Position numbers and translations under genes: made by a program
The notes under the pieces: generated by a model
Databases searched by the model: none
What the model was told of the DNA's origin: nothing
What the model saw: the letters and a program-made list of their open reading frames with translations, nothing else
DNA from: Episyrphus balteatus
Taxonomy: Eukaryota; Arthropoda; Insecta; Diptera; Syrphidae
Assembly (NCBI RefSeq): GCF_945859705.1
Contig: NC_079134.1
Coordinates: forward strand, 62,598,437-62,662,436
Reading direction: 5' to 3'
DNA: 64,000 nt
Shown: positions 44,337-55,480 of the stretch, piece by piece
Numbering within the stretch: the first letter of the stretch is position 1
Layout of the letters: every line of letters begins with the position of its first letter

Positions 44337-44488
44337 ATTGGGCTATTTAATATATTTCTTATATACATACCTATGTATACATATATGTATATACGCAATT
44401 TAATACTTTTGAGTAAAACGTTTCCTCTGAAAATATTCACGTTGGAATGATTTTGGTTTTTGTCACCAAGTTGTATAATGTATACTTT

Positions 44489-44845
44489 TATTTGTTTTAA
44501 TAGAATAAAATAAATTAAAAATTACACAAATATTTATATTTAATAATTTATTTATTTTAAGTTTTAATTTTAAAATCTTTACAACGTTTACTAGCTATTC
44601 CTACGGGTCGAATACTTTAGTTGTTAATTGTTGTTGTTTGTTATCGTTTGACCTAAGCTTTTAATCTTCTGTTGTTGTTGTTGGTGAAAGTTTGTTATTC
44701 TTTGTTTGGAGTTTTTATAATGATTGTGTTTTCTTTTTCTTTTGGTTTTATTTTGTTGTTGTTTATTGTTTTATTTGATTTTATTTAATTTTGAACTTTT
44801 GCATGGTAATATTTTGTCTTCTTTTAACTTTATTGTTTATGTTCA
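44489..44845 (-). mobile_element. Penelope-like element 3' UTR, inverted partial copy
   Basis: Reverse complement of 46850-47228, with ~350 bp closely alignable (for example GTTTGACCTAAGCTTTTAATC). The stretch that holds the candidate ribozyme in the right copy is replaced by an unrelated CCGTAGGAATAGCTA between CGAC and GTAAACG. Penelope-like elements are known for partial inverted terminal copies, and this one directly precedes the coding C-terminus of the same element. Confidence 0.75.
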
Positions 44846-46866
44846 AAATTACAAACACAACAACAATAGAAAATCTAAAATACACATCAATAACATATAC
44901 TAACATAATACCCCAAATTTTAACAAATCAATTCAAAGCACTAAACATAAACATAAACATAAGTTTCAAAACAAACAACAATATACAAAACATATTAAAA
45001 CCAAAAACAAAAAACAAAATTCTACTCCGGCGTATATAAATTAAAATGCAATGATTGCAACAAGTTATATTAATACAGTAAAATAAGCAGAAAAAAGGGG
45101 TAAATCTCGGAATGAATGTTAGTAGAAATTTTTTTTGCTCAATATCTTCCTTTTGCCATTCTATAACATATCTCAAAAGTCTAGAAAAATCTCATGTCCG
45201 CTTGTCGCGGTTTCAAGGTCAAATCGCGAAATGGAGATTTTCAAAATTAGCAAAAATAGGCTATGGTATTATATACACATATGATACATGATTTCAAAGT
45301 ATTTTTTAATGCTGATTCCAAAAAATCTAAAATCAAGACAATCTGACGTCTCTGGAAAAAGTTATACCTGTTTTTCATCTGTGAACTCATATTATTATAA
45401 CAGTTTCAAACTTACTGCCGAAAAACCTTTAAAAGTTATGGTAGATAAACCAAATTTTGCATTAAGGTTTTAAGATACATTATCATTCAGAATCAAAACA
45501 ATGCAATGCAAAAAACATTCATATCTATGACAAAATGGTATTTTTTTAGAAAAGGGGAAATTTTGGGATGTGCACTAAAAAACATCCAGGTACAATCTTG
45601 GAATTAGTGCTAATAGGCTAATTTTTTGGTTTCTATGTTTGTTTGGATATTCTATAATTTATGTCAAAAATCTAAAAAAATCTCATGTCCGCAAGTTCTA
45701 ATTTTCCAGGTTAAACTAAGTTAGGTGCAGATTTAAAAAAAATAATAACAAAACTTTAGATTCTTATATGTATACCAACATATCCCATATCATTTCAAGG
45801 TATTTTTCAAAGCTCATTCCAACAAAACCCACAAACAAATCAATATGACCATCCCTGAAAAGTAATGTACCTTATTCATGTTGATCTGACACAAATATCT
45901 AAAGAGTAGGTTTTCAATTTTTTCAAATTTGCACCTTATCTTCAAACCAAGAAAATTAGGACTTGCGGACATGAGATTTTTGTAGATTTTTGAGGGTAGT
46001 TAAAGAATATCCAAACAAAGAGTAAAATGAAAAAATTAGCCTATTAGCACTTATTCCTAAGATGAACAAGAATCTTCATTAGTGCATATCCTAAAATTTG
46101 CCCCTCCATCAAAAAATACCATTATTTCGTAGGTATATATATTTTTTGTAATGAATTGTTTTGATTTTTAATAATGATGGATTCTTAAATCTTCATGCAA
46201 AATTTGGTTCATCTACCATAACTTTTAAGGGTTTTTCGGCAGTAAGTTTGCAACTGTTATAATAATATGAGTTCACAGATGAAAAACAGGTATAACTTTT
46301 TCCAGAGACGTCAGATTGTCTTGATTTTAGATTTTTTGGAATCAGCATTAAAAAATACTTTGAAATCATGTATCATATGTGTATATAATACCATAGCCTA
46401 TTTTTGCTTATTTTGAAAATCTCCATTTCGCGATTTGACCTTGAAATCGCGACAAGCGGACATGAGATTTTTCTAGACTTTTGAGATATGTTATAGAATG
46501 GCAAAAGGAAGATATTGAGCAAAAAAAATTTCTACTAACATTCATTCCGAGGTTAAACCCTTATTTGACTGGATTATATCGGTAAAACAGGAAGAACCTT
46601 TGAAGAAAGATTCAAAGAATACAAACCCAAACCAAACACCAGATCAACATATGCATTACATTTAATAGAACACAACCATAACTACACAGAAATTGAAACA
46701 AACTTACAAACTTTACATATATGCAGGCAGAATTCTTGACGCGACGGAAGAATTCGAAATCTACAAAGCTAACAGACAAGAACAGGACAACATACTAAAC
46801 GACAAACTAACGATTAAACCAAATGCATTAATTGAGACAGCTATAAAATTTGAACATAAACAATAA
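44846..46866 (+). pseudogene. Penelope-like element GIY-YIG endonuclease end, interrupted
   Basis: 44846-45075 encodes, with a frameshift near 45020, a stretch ending YSGVYKLKCNDCNKLY. This is the GIY half of a GIY-YIG endonuclease with its Cys-x2-Cys zinc site. After the palindromic insertion 45076-46571, coding resumes at 46572 with YIGKTGRTFEERFKEY, HLIEHNH and, after a second frameshift near 46725, EEFEIYK, ending in a stop at ~46866. GIY-YIG endonuclease at the C-terminus of an RT is the hallmark of Penelope-like elements. The RT itself is not in this copy, so the element is 5' truncated and dead. Confidence 0.85.
45076..46571. mobile_element. 1.5-kb palindromic foldback element inside the Penelope-like endonuclease
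   Basis: Ends are CAGTAAAATAAG (45076) and CTTATTTGACTG (46571), inverted with one mismatch. Long inverted arms (about 45097-45745 and 45925-46560) share several hundred bases, including CTCATGTCCGC and GACGTCTCTGGAAAAAG. The insertion falls exactly between the GVY and YIG motifs. Flanks TTATAT lie on both sides, and the duplication length is ambiguous because the target is TA-rich. No transposase. Confidence 0.75.
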
Positions 46867-47228
46867 AGTTAAAAGAAGACAAAATATTACCATACAAAAG
46901 ATCAAAATTAAATAAAATCAAATAAAACAATAAACAACAGCAAAATAAAACCAAAAGAAAAAGAAAATACCATCATTATAAAAACTCCAAACAAAGAATA
47001 ACAAACTTTCACCAACAACAACAACAGAAGATTAAAAGCTTAGGTCAAACGATAACACACAACAACACTTAACAACTAAAGTATTCGACCTGATGATGGA
47101 AACGCTCCGAAACGCGTCGTCGTAAACAAATTAAAATAAAAAGTTGTAAAAAACTTAAAATAAATTAATTATTAAATATAAATATTTGTGTAATTTTTAA
47201 TTTATTTTATTTTATTAAAACAAATAAA
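46867..47228 (+). mobile_element. Penelope-like element 3' UTR
   Basis: Non-coding 3' part after the GIY-YIG stop, matched in inverted orientation at 44489-44845. Contains the candidate hammerhead ribozyme and an AT-rich end near 47228. Confidence 0.75.
47086..47122 (+). ncRNA. Candidate minimal hammerhead ribozyme in Penelope-like 3' end
   Basis: Reading in order: stem I CGAC (47086-47089); core CTGATGA (47090-47096); stem II GGA (47098-47100)/TCC (47106-47108) with one unpaired T at 47097; core GAAA (47109-47112); a very short stem III CGCG; then TC with the predicted cleavage after C47118; and stem I GTCG (47119-47122). All invariant hammerhead core positions are present. ACGCGT is self-complementary, as expected for minimal hammerheads that work as dimers. 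Hammerheads are established in Penelope-like elements. Activity of this copy is inferred, and the bulged T weakens it. Confidence 0.6.
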
Positions 47229-47394
47229 GCTATACTTTTGGTCCTGGTCTTGCGCAATTGAAAAATGAAAAGTACTCATGTTTCACAATTTATGTATTAT
47301 TATTGATTTTCATTGTCCTATACCTATTCCTTAGAAGATGTTGGATTCATACGAACGCTTTCCTCGTTAAATTGAAACTATTTGAAAAGATTGG

Positions 47395-48471
47395 ATGTTA
47401 AAATTTTACAAAACAGAGTGCAAAAATTATAAACTGGCTTCAGGAAATAAAATCAGAACGCAGAACAGCAAGGTACATCCTAGTCCGGGGGCCGCCCGAA
47501 GTGTTTGGGCGTTACCCTTGACTGCATCCTGCAATATGGTAGCTGAAGAAGACAATGCATCTAGAACAAACCAAGAAGTAGAACATTCACCCCTCGAAGA
47601 ACAATGTGAAAATAATTTACTTAAAGAAAATGCTGACGGAAAAATGACTACAAATGCAGATGATATATTTGAAGTATTTAAGAATGGCGAAGTTGGTGAA
47701 GCTGAACTTTTGGTTGAAAAGTATGGTTTGGAGTATTTGTCTGTAAGAGATTGCCATGGCTACACACCAGCACACTGGGTTGCCTTAAATGGAAACGTTG
47801 ATATGATGCGCTTTTTGATTGAATGTAACGCTCCTATTGACTTGCCTTGCTTGGGAATTCAAGGTCCTCGTCCAATTCACTGGGCATGTAGGAAAGGTTA
47901 TGCTGATGTGGTTCAAGTTCTTTTGCAGACTGGAGTGGGAGTAAATGTTGCTGATTTCAAAGGATTAACACCCTTGATGACAGCTTGTATGTATGGCCGG
48001 ACAGCAACAGCATCATTTCTGTTAGGAATGGGAGCATTAAATCACCTGACTGATATAAATGGGGATACAGCCCTTCATTGGGCTGCTTATAAAGGACATG
48101 CTGATTTGATGAGGCTTCTTATGTATAGTGGCGTCGAGCTGCAAAAAACTGATAATTTTGGGTCTACTCCCTTACATTTGGCTTGTTTATCAGGTAACAC
48201 CACTTGTGTTCGTCTTCTTTGTGAGAAAAATAGTTTGGACTTAGATCCAAAAGATAAAAATGGAAAAACTCCAATAATGCTTGCTCAATCTCACCGGCAT
48301 CACGAGATTGTTAAAATATTATACAATGAGATAAAAAAGAAATCTCGATGGATTCCATCAGTATCTGAGATATGGGGGATGCTATTTGGAGGAGCTGGAG
48401 ACACTAAGGGACCTCTGTTGATGTTCCTTTTTTCGGTACTTCTGTGGGGATATCCTATGTATATGATAAGG
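47395..48471 (+). CDS. Patsas: Ankyrin-repeat exon of a Patsas/ZDHHC13-17-like palmitoyltransferase
   Basis: The family's proteins are multi-pass membrane S-palmitoyltransferases of Golgi and vesicle membranes, whose N-terminal ankyrin repeats bind substrates. The exon encodes 359 residues. ATG 47536 (residue 48 of the open frame, CAATATGG) is the likelier start, since the first 47 residues look non-coding. Ankyrin repeats run from about residue 105 to 315 (HGYTPAHWVALNGNVDMM, PRPIHWACRKGYADVV, LTPLMTACMYGRTA, DTALHWAAYKGHADLM, STPLHLACLSGNTTCV). A basic linker and the first membrane segment (LLMFLFSVLLWGYPMYMI) follow. The exon ends in phase 0 at a perfect GTAAGT donor (48472). The DHHC-Cys domain is not in this window. 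Hip14 is the alternative, but the repeats fit Patsas better from memory. Confidence 0.75.
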
Positions 48472-48477
48472 GTAAGT
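48472..48477 (+). other. Splice donor of the Patsas-like exon
   Basis: AGG|GTAAGT: exon codon Arg completed, then a consensus donor. The frame runs only 11 more codons into the intron before a stop. No matching downstream exon was found. Confidence 0.75.
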
Positions 48478-48905
48478 TCTTTTATTTTTCACATGTTCAA
48501 GTAAAATCGTTTAAATTTTATACAAGTTATGTCGTTTTCCATTTAGATTAATATTTTAGTTTTTCTTTAACATTTTCAAAGAGGTCTGCGACCGCGTAAT
48601 TTACAATTCAGAGATTTCAATTATAATCTTACAACTGGAACTGCTGAGGTTCAGTTGTGCGGATATGTTTTCTTTCAACCATATCTGGCAGATATGTTGG
48701 TGCATTCTCCCAACTAGATCATCTGGTTAGGTTAAATGGGCTGACAGCTGAAACGAAGATTAAAATTAATTTTGATCTGCTTATATCTCGAAAACGTGAC
48801 GTCATAGATTTTTTTTGACTCCGGATTTGAATTTAAAACGCTAAAATCTATGAGAAAAGTATAATTTGGTTTACGGAAAAATAAATTCTCAGTTTTATTG
48901 AACAT
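48478..48905. other. Intronic DNA with foldback-element fragment
   Basis: 48478-48779 holds nothing I recognise. About 48780-48906 is a diverged half of the CACTGGT foldback family: GACTCCGGATTTGAATTTAAAACGCTAAAATC resembles the arm at 41440-41480 and the arm at 61865-61930. Confidence 0.45.
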
Positions 48906-49110
48906 TGAAACTTTTCATTATATCATGTTTTCTTATATTTACTTAAAAACATAGTTGGCAACCATATAACCCCAATATTTTCAATTTTCTTATGAAACAT
49001 AAATAGAAGAGATCTCAAAATTGTGATAAATTTAAAAAAAATGCATGAAATAGCGTAGTTAGAGGTCTTAAAGTGTGTTTTACTAAATTGGCATTTTTTG
49101 GACTTTGTTT

Positions 49111-49111
<1 letters not shown>

Positions 49112-49145
<34 letters not shown>

Positions 49146-49146
49146 T
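49112..49146. repeat. (TAA)n microsatellite
   Basis: About 12 TAA units, read as a poly-Leu run on the other strand. DNA around it (48906-49500) has no recognisable gene. Confidence 0.9.
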
Positions 49147-49499
49147 TAACTATATGCCTGTAAGACCTTAGGTCTTTTAAATGCAACTGCACGGCACTAG
49201 TTAGAAGGAATAGAAAGATAGGAAAGAATTTTTGTTGGTACAGTGAATTGAGAATAAGATGATTATTATCTCATAAAGTTCCACGGGTGGCTTCAAATTT
49301 TTTGATTTTTTTGTAAAGAATATGAATCTATGAATCCTAAATCTTAAATCTAACACCTTTTTGACATGAATTTAGCCCAATTTCTAGCTTATATACTGTT
49401 TTGAAAATGAAAATTCTATTTTAAAGCTCATTCTTTCTGCCATTTTGGAGCCGCCATTTTGAATAAAAAAAGTTGGCAGCCTTTCCGTATTCTCCATAC

Positions 49500-49850
49500 T
49501 ATAATCATTGAGTGTACCAAATTTCATGACTTTTCGTCCAGAAATGGCCATGCAAATGAATTTTGACGCCAAAAACGAGGAATGGCACCACTGTGCGGCA
49601 GAGTGCTGAACAGTGAGAGAGGAAGTGAGCAGTGTTTTCCTGTTCGTCCTCATTGCCGCAGCCTGTACATAGATCATCTGTGCTAAGCCCCATTTTCTAT
49701 TCATGGTAGCCCAGTAGGTTATGTCCCGTTAAGACGCATATAAGGGAAGATTTACTAAGTAGTAAGATCTTATTAGATTTTTTCTCCTCGTAATTCGACC
49801 ATAGTGACCGCAGGTATCTAAGAGGTTCCATCTTTCATTATGGTTTTTTG
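49500..49850 (-). pseudogene. RNase H / C-terminal fragment of a non-LTR retrotransposon
   Basis: On the - strand a frame from ~49810 reads SLWSNYEEKKSNKIL, CVLTGHNLLGYHE, one in-frame stop, then MGLSTDDLCTGCGNEDEQENTAHFLSHCSAL. LTGHN...MGL...C..C...E...H.L..C is the conserved junction after the RNase H domain in I/R1/LOA-type elements. Only ~115 residues survive. It is unrelated to families A and B, which lack RNase H. Confidence 0.7.
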
Positions 49851-50577
49851 AAAAATATTGTTGACGATATTTCGTTTTATTTCACATTGAGGGATTCTGA
49901 TGTTATGGTTTATGAAAAAAAATTTATTTTTATTTTAAAAAACGAAACGGCAACACCGGCAATTTTTAACACATAGATTTAAAATTATTTTTCATTACCG
50001 ACGTTTAAGAACAGAAATTATCAAAATTGGATCAGTAATTTACTTTAGTTACTCCACTAAAACATAATAACGATAACAATGCAACAAAAACTTGCTAAAT
50101 TGTTAAATAAATTGCATAAAATTGTTTATTTGCTTTATGCTGGTAGTAAATAACGTTTGAGTCGAATAAATAGCAATATAAACAAAATAAATGACTTTTA
50201 GCCGGGCAAAATGCTTAAAGTTATTCAAAAAACTTCCGAAAAAAATTTTGTTCGAAGTCGTACCGATAAATCGAAAAACTAATGATGCCAATCGTTTTCT
50301 CAGGTCCGAAATAGGGGGGAACAACCAACAGCGCACTTGTCTCAAAAACTTTTTTGAAAAAACTTGCACAGTGTAATTGAAAAAAAAAAAAAATAAAAAG
50401 TGGTATAAAAAGTGGTTGCAATTAAATATACATTGATTTATTACATGAATCTATATGTGCACACGCACATATGTTGTAAGTTCACTCGCTAGTTTTTTTT
50501 GTGAACTATATTTGGATTTCAAACTACATTCGGAAAATTTATTTAAACTTTTAAAGCTGTGAAATTAAGGTAATATT
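49851..50577. other. Intronic AT-rich DNA, nothing recognised
   Basis: Short ORFs on both strands (about 60-88 codons) overlap each other and show no family motif. No repeat structure was noticed apart from A/T runs. Confidence 0.5.
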
Positions 50578-51044
50578 AGGTGTGTTTTTATTACAACTGG
50601 TCTTAACTGGACAAAAAAAAAACGCAGTCGGGGCTAAGCAATTTACATGTTAAATACAACAACACTTAAGCCCTGTGGGCTTAGTTGTTTAGCCCGGAGA
50701 TTTCTCTGCGCTTAACTTTTTGAAGAGTTTTAAATCTGTGCTACCAAACTAATTTTTTCATAAATTGTTTAGAATTTGTTTAAAAACGTGAAAACTCACG
50801 TTTGGAAGGACAAAATGTATGAAAATAGTTTTGCTAGCATACATTTTTGTATGTCTTTGTAGAACATACATGAAAAATACAAGAAAATGACGAAAGCGAA
50901 AAATATGACAACTCTAAATTTTTTTTGTGTCTGCTGTTTTCGGAACATTCAATATACAGTGCTGCCAAGATTTCAGGTTAAGCCCCGTGGCGTTTTTTTT
51001 GTCCAGTTAAGACCGGTGGTAATAAAAAACACACCTATTATTAT
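50578..51044. mobile_element. MITE with ~45-bp terminal inverted repeats
   Basis: The ends read GGTGTGTTTTTATTAC...GGTCTTAACTGGACAAAA and its inverted copy, ~45 bp with few mismatches, flanked by TA on both sides. Length ~467 bp, no transposase. A TA target duplication is consistent with a Tc1/mariner-type MITE. Confidence 0.7.
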
Positions 51045-51099
51045 AATTAAAAATAATTTATCTGCTTTCTGAACATAGTTTTTGGTTTTTTATTGACTA

Positions 51100-53089
51100 C
51101 ACACGGAGAAAAAATAAGATATTATGAACCACCTTATTTCTGGTAAATTTAACTTTAATGTAAAGTTTAAATAGGGATGACTCCCCAATAAAATGGAATT
51201 TACCTTACTTTTCTAGTAAATTTATAGCTTATGACTAACTTTACAGTAAAGCCTTTTTTGTATGAATTTCTAATAGAAATTACTGGAAAGTTAGGTACAT
51301 ATTTTACCTTACTATAAGGCTGAAAATACTGATTTCAAAAGTAAATTGAACTTCTCTATATAAGGTATATCTATATAATATAGTTACAGATTGGATCAAA
51401 TAAAGTCAATTTCATTTTTATTGATGACATTTTTCTAAATAAAACTGCATGCATTTATCTTACAAAAATTAAAATTAAAAAGGTAATTTTTGTAATTGTT
51501 AAAGCATTACTAGGTAACACGTACCAAATCCTCAAAGCTATTTAGAAGTAAGTAACGTATGACCCTGTTATGTTTTTCAATAATTACAAAATTACCTAGT
51601 TTTTTATAATTTGTGTAACAATTGTTGTAAAACAATTTTATTTAGGAAAATATCATCAATAAAAATGGAATTGACTTTATTTGATCCAAGTTTTTTCTAA
51701 TTCTTCATGAATCAATTAGATTGAATGATGTTAATGCATATAGATACTCCTATATCAGGGATGGCAAACCTTTTTAGAGCCCCGTGCTATTTTAAGAAAA
51801 TAATTTATTTGAAGCGCCTTTGGCGTGCCATACAGTTTCGATCTAGTTTTTAGTGACTAATAGAAACAAAAATAAATAATTTTAAACTACGCAGTTTTTT
51901 TTTTAAGTATAATTAAATGTTTGAAACTCTGTTTATAATTCATGTTAATAAATTAACGAAATTTCAGATTAACATAACAAAACAAAGAAACAAGAAATAA
52001 AATACAGTGAAGGGGATATTTCGCTGTGTTTCGTCAATTCAAGCAAAATGCAGGCTGTTTCATTTGACAACCTGTTTCTAAGAGAATTTTAAATCTTATT
52101 CACTTGAAGGTAGACGAAAACATTGTCAAAATAGCAAGCGCCTACTTTTTCAATCAGCTATATCGCGAATTGAATTACATTTTTCCATTAATTTGCAATT
52201 TACATTCTTCGTCGAATTGCCCTCCAGGCTCTCTAGTTCGATTGGTTCCAAGTCTTTCCTTGTTGCGACGAATTTTTGAGCACATAACGAACTAGATTGG
52301 ACTTCATTCAGCAGCATTTCAATTTCTTCAATATCCACCCAATGTTGACAAGTAACGTTTATCAATGGATGTCATATCAGGGTACATAATGAACCTAAGC
52401 GTTTCCGATAACTCTTTCAGTTTTAAAAACCTTGACGAAAATTCTTCGACTGATGAACTAATTACCGATAAAAAGCTCTTCAGTTAGTTTTAGTCTGGTT
52501 TTTCATGTTAATTCAAACCGTTGTTAAATTTGTTCAAGTTTGGTAAATACATTTAGTATTTCAATATAATCTTTACTCAAAATTTGCAGTTTACCATTCA
52601 ACTTCTTCCAATGAAGTTTTTTTTATTGTTGTAATCAAGTGAGTAGAAGAAGAAAAGAGTTTTACAGTGGAATAATTTCTTAAGAAAATTCTTTATTGGA
52701 AAAATCACTGAATCTCGCTCAAATGTGCAATAATTGTATTACTCAATTGGTGGTGTGCCGAAAATATTTCATGGCGTGCCACCAATGGCACGCTATCCGT
52801 AATTACGGAGCCAATAATAACGCATAAAAGAACACAAAAAGTAATGAAAACATTTCACTTCCAAAAGAAAAACACAAATGGGAAAAGAAATTTTTACATT
52901 TTATTTCTATATTAATTATTCCGCACCCGGACACCTAAAAGCTTTGACAAAAAAAAAAAAAAAAATATCCAAAACAAATGGAAAACAAAATGGCAGACTT
53001 TTCAATGACAGGAATTAAGATATGGGGAAAATTCCTTGAATTAGGTAATATTATAGCCTTAGTGTAAGGTAAAACTTATTCATAAAATA
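51100..53089. repeat. Repeat R, copy 1 (interrupted by a hAT-like fragment)
   Basis: Starts CACACGGAGAAAAAATA and aligns to 54077-55480 over its length (for example GGGATGACTCCCCAATAAAA, GCTATCCGTAATTACGGAGCC, ATTCCGCACCCGGACACC). Internal inverted matches (TTTTACCTTAC...TAAGGCT near 51310 and, reversed, near 53060) suggest a non-autonomous DNA element. It is interrupted at 51756-52791 and provides the empty-site comparison for the MITE in copy 2. Confidence 0.7.
51756..52791. mobile_element. hAT-like element, right terminus lost
   Basis: Begins CAGGGATGGCAAACCTTTTT, a typical hAT terminus (CAGGGRTGGCAAAC). The right side reads ATGGCGTGCCACCAATGGCACGC, the subterminal sequence expected just inside the other end, but the final inverted repeat is gone together with ~24 bp of repeat R. 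A possible transposase remnant (71 codons, - strand, 52365-52150) contains WVDIEEIEMLLNEVQ but is too short to assign. Confidence 0.6.
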
Positions 53090-53094
53090 GTCGA

Positions 53095-54063
53095 GTGCAT
53101 TAAAGGTTAAATGCTGTAATGCCAAAAGGCGTTTAACTCGGGCGGCAGCATTTTCTGTAGAGACAATTGACGAATCTACACCGATAGAAATGCTTGAAAT
53201 TCGGTTTGGTAAATTAGAAACCACGTGGACAGAATTTTCTGCATGTCATAATGAGATTCTCGAACAAACCGAAGAAACGGAAGTTGATGAAATCGAAAAT
53301 GAATTTTCGGCATTCGAAACAAAATATTTTGTAACGAATTCTCAAATTGTCAAAGCTATCAGCGAAAGAGTTAATTCCGATGAATTTCCAGCAATCTAAA
53401 TTTCTAGAAAAACTAGAATTGGTTCCGTTGTCTTTTAATGATTCGAATAATACAAAACTTCCTTCGATAACTGTGGCACCATTTAGCGATCCGTTGATAC
53501 TAGAAAAAATCTTAGTCCAACTCATAAATTTCATTATTTAAAATCCTATTTGCGCGGTGATGCAGTAAATCTTTTAAAGCACATTGCTATTAGTGATAAG
53601 AATTATGATGAAATATGGGATCGGTTAGAAAAACGTTACGATCGGTGCCAATTAACTGTACAATCATTTATAGAAACTTATTTGTCGCTTCCTTCTGCCA
53701 GTGTCTCTAATGTAGGTACATACAAGCATAAAGAAACATTTCTGACGGTGCCGATGAAGTCTTGCGTGGGTTGAGTGCTTTGAACAAATCAGGCCGCGAC
53801 CCATGGCTTATTTATTTGTTATTGAACAAACTTTGATTCCGATTCAAAGCAATCTAGGGCAGAAACACATAAGCTCTCGGGAAGATTGCACAATAATAGA
53901 ATTTTTAGAATTCTTAGAATAGCGGTGCGATGCTCTTGAAGCATGCCAATCTTTAAACAATCGTTCTGTCACATCGCGTTCGGGCACATTTAACTGGGCC
54001 TTCAGATTCATCTTCGCAGGGGCGTTTACAGGTTTGCTTCTTGGAGGGGGGTCATTGTTTTCA
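53095..54063 (+). pseudogene. BEL/Pao gag, degenerate
   Basis: Frames in succession give gag N-terminus (RRLTRAAAF, LEIRFGKLETTWTEF), the conserved KFHYLKSYLRGDAVNLL and YDEIWDRLEKRYD (53531-53640), LTVQSFIETYLSLPSA, and, after frameshifts and stops, LRGLSALN...DPWLIYLLLNKL and FLEFLECRCDALEACQS. This is the order seen in BEL/Pao (DUF1759) gag. No ATG start, with at least three frameshifts. The matching protease is 3 kb downstream at 57060-57260, so one old element was split by repeat R copy 2 and other DNA. Confidence 0.8.
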
Positions 54064-54076
54064 AAAGTTTTGATAG

Positions 54077-55480
54077 CACACGGAGAAAAAATAACCACCT
54101 TATTTATGGTAAATTTAACTTAAATTTAGAGTTTAAATAGGGATGACTCCCCAATAAAATTGAATTTACCTTACTTTTCTAGTAAATTTATAGCATATGA
54201 TTAACTTTATAGTAAAGCCTTTTTTGTATGAATTTCTAATAGAAATTACTAGAAAGTTAGGTACATATTTTACCTTACAATAAGGCTGAAATACTGATTT
54301 TTAAAGTAAATTGAACTTCTCTATGGAAGGTATATAATTTAGTAACAGATTGGATCAAATAAAGTCAATTTCATATTTCATTGCTATTGATGACATTTTT
54401 CTAAATAAAATTGTATGCATTTATCTTACAAAAATTAAAGTAATAAAGGTAATTTTTGTAATTATTGAAAAGCATAACTAGGTAACACGTACTTAATCCT
54501 CAAAGCTATTTAGAAGTAAGTAACGTATGACCCTGTTATGTTTTTCAATAATTACATAAATTACCTAGTTTATTACAATTTTTGTAAGGTGCAAACAAAC
54601 AATTTTATTTAGGGCCAATTTTTCAATAGTCAGTTAAACAGTCAGTTAGTACTTATTCCTAAGGATAGAGAAAAAATCAATTTTTCAACAAGCAGATATA
54701 GCTTATTCCTAAGAATAAAACTATCTGCTTCTTTCGGAGACGAATAAAAATTATTCTAAGGAATAATCTCAACAAAAATATTGTGTCAGTTGTCAAAGTT
54801 GTTTTGAAAGAATTTAAAAAAAAAATACAGTGGAACACAAGAAAACAAAAACAATCATGAATAAAAATGACGTTTAATTTTAAATATTTTTGAATTTGAC
54901 AATTTTTTTTTTGTTATTCTGTAGAATAAATTATTCTTGGTTGAAAAATTCAATGTTTTTATCTGATTGTTTATGAGCCTAATAAATTTATTCGTCGAAC
55001 AGTTAACTGACTGTTTATTAGAAGATTGAAAATTGGCTCTTAGGAAAATATCATCAATAAAAATGGAATTGACTTTATTTGATCCAATTTTTTTTCTAAT
55101 TCTTCATGAATTAATTAGATTGAATGATGTTAATGCATATAGATACTCCTATATTATTCTAACACAAGAAAAAAATTTGCTATCCGTAATTACGGAGCCA
55201 ATAATAACGCATAAAAGAACACAAAAAGTAATGAAAACATTTCACTTCCAAAAGAAAAACACAAATTTGAAGAGAAATTTTTACATTTTATTTCTTTATT
55301 TTAATTATTATTCCGCACCCGGACACCTAAAAGCTTTGACAAAAAAAAAAAATATCCAAAACAAATGGAAAACAAAATGGCAGACTTTTCAATGACAGCA
55401 ATTAAGATATGGGGGACAAATTCCTAAAATTAGGTAGTATTATGACCTTAGTGTAAGGTAAAACTTATTCATAGAATACC
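54077..55480. repeat. Repeat R, copy 2 (carries a MITE)
   Basis: Second copy of the repeat at 51100-53089, close in sequence. It contains the 429-bp MITE at 54612-55040, which copy 1 lacks. The right boundary is approximate; the sequence may continue to ~55510. Confidence 0.7.
54612..55040. mobile_element. 429-bp MITE with TTA target duplication
   Basis: Inverted termini GGGCCAATTTTTCAAT and ATTGAAAATTGGCTC with subterminal CAGTTAAACAGTCAGTTA/TTAACTGACTGTTTA. TTA is duplicated at 54609-54611 and 55041-55043. Copy 1 of repeat R has the uninterrupted ATTTAGGAAAAT at this site, which confirms insertion and the 3-bp duplication. TTA (TWA) duplications fit PIF/Harbinger. A shorter relative lies at ~56138-56262. 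Confidence 0.8.

Noticed and set aside
44791..45039. 82-codon ORF as an independent gene
   Set aside because: Its middle is the Penelope-like protein just before the GIY motif; the start is in the inverted 3' UTR and the end is out of frame.
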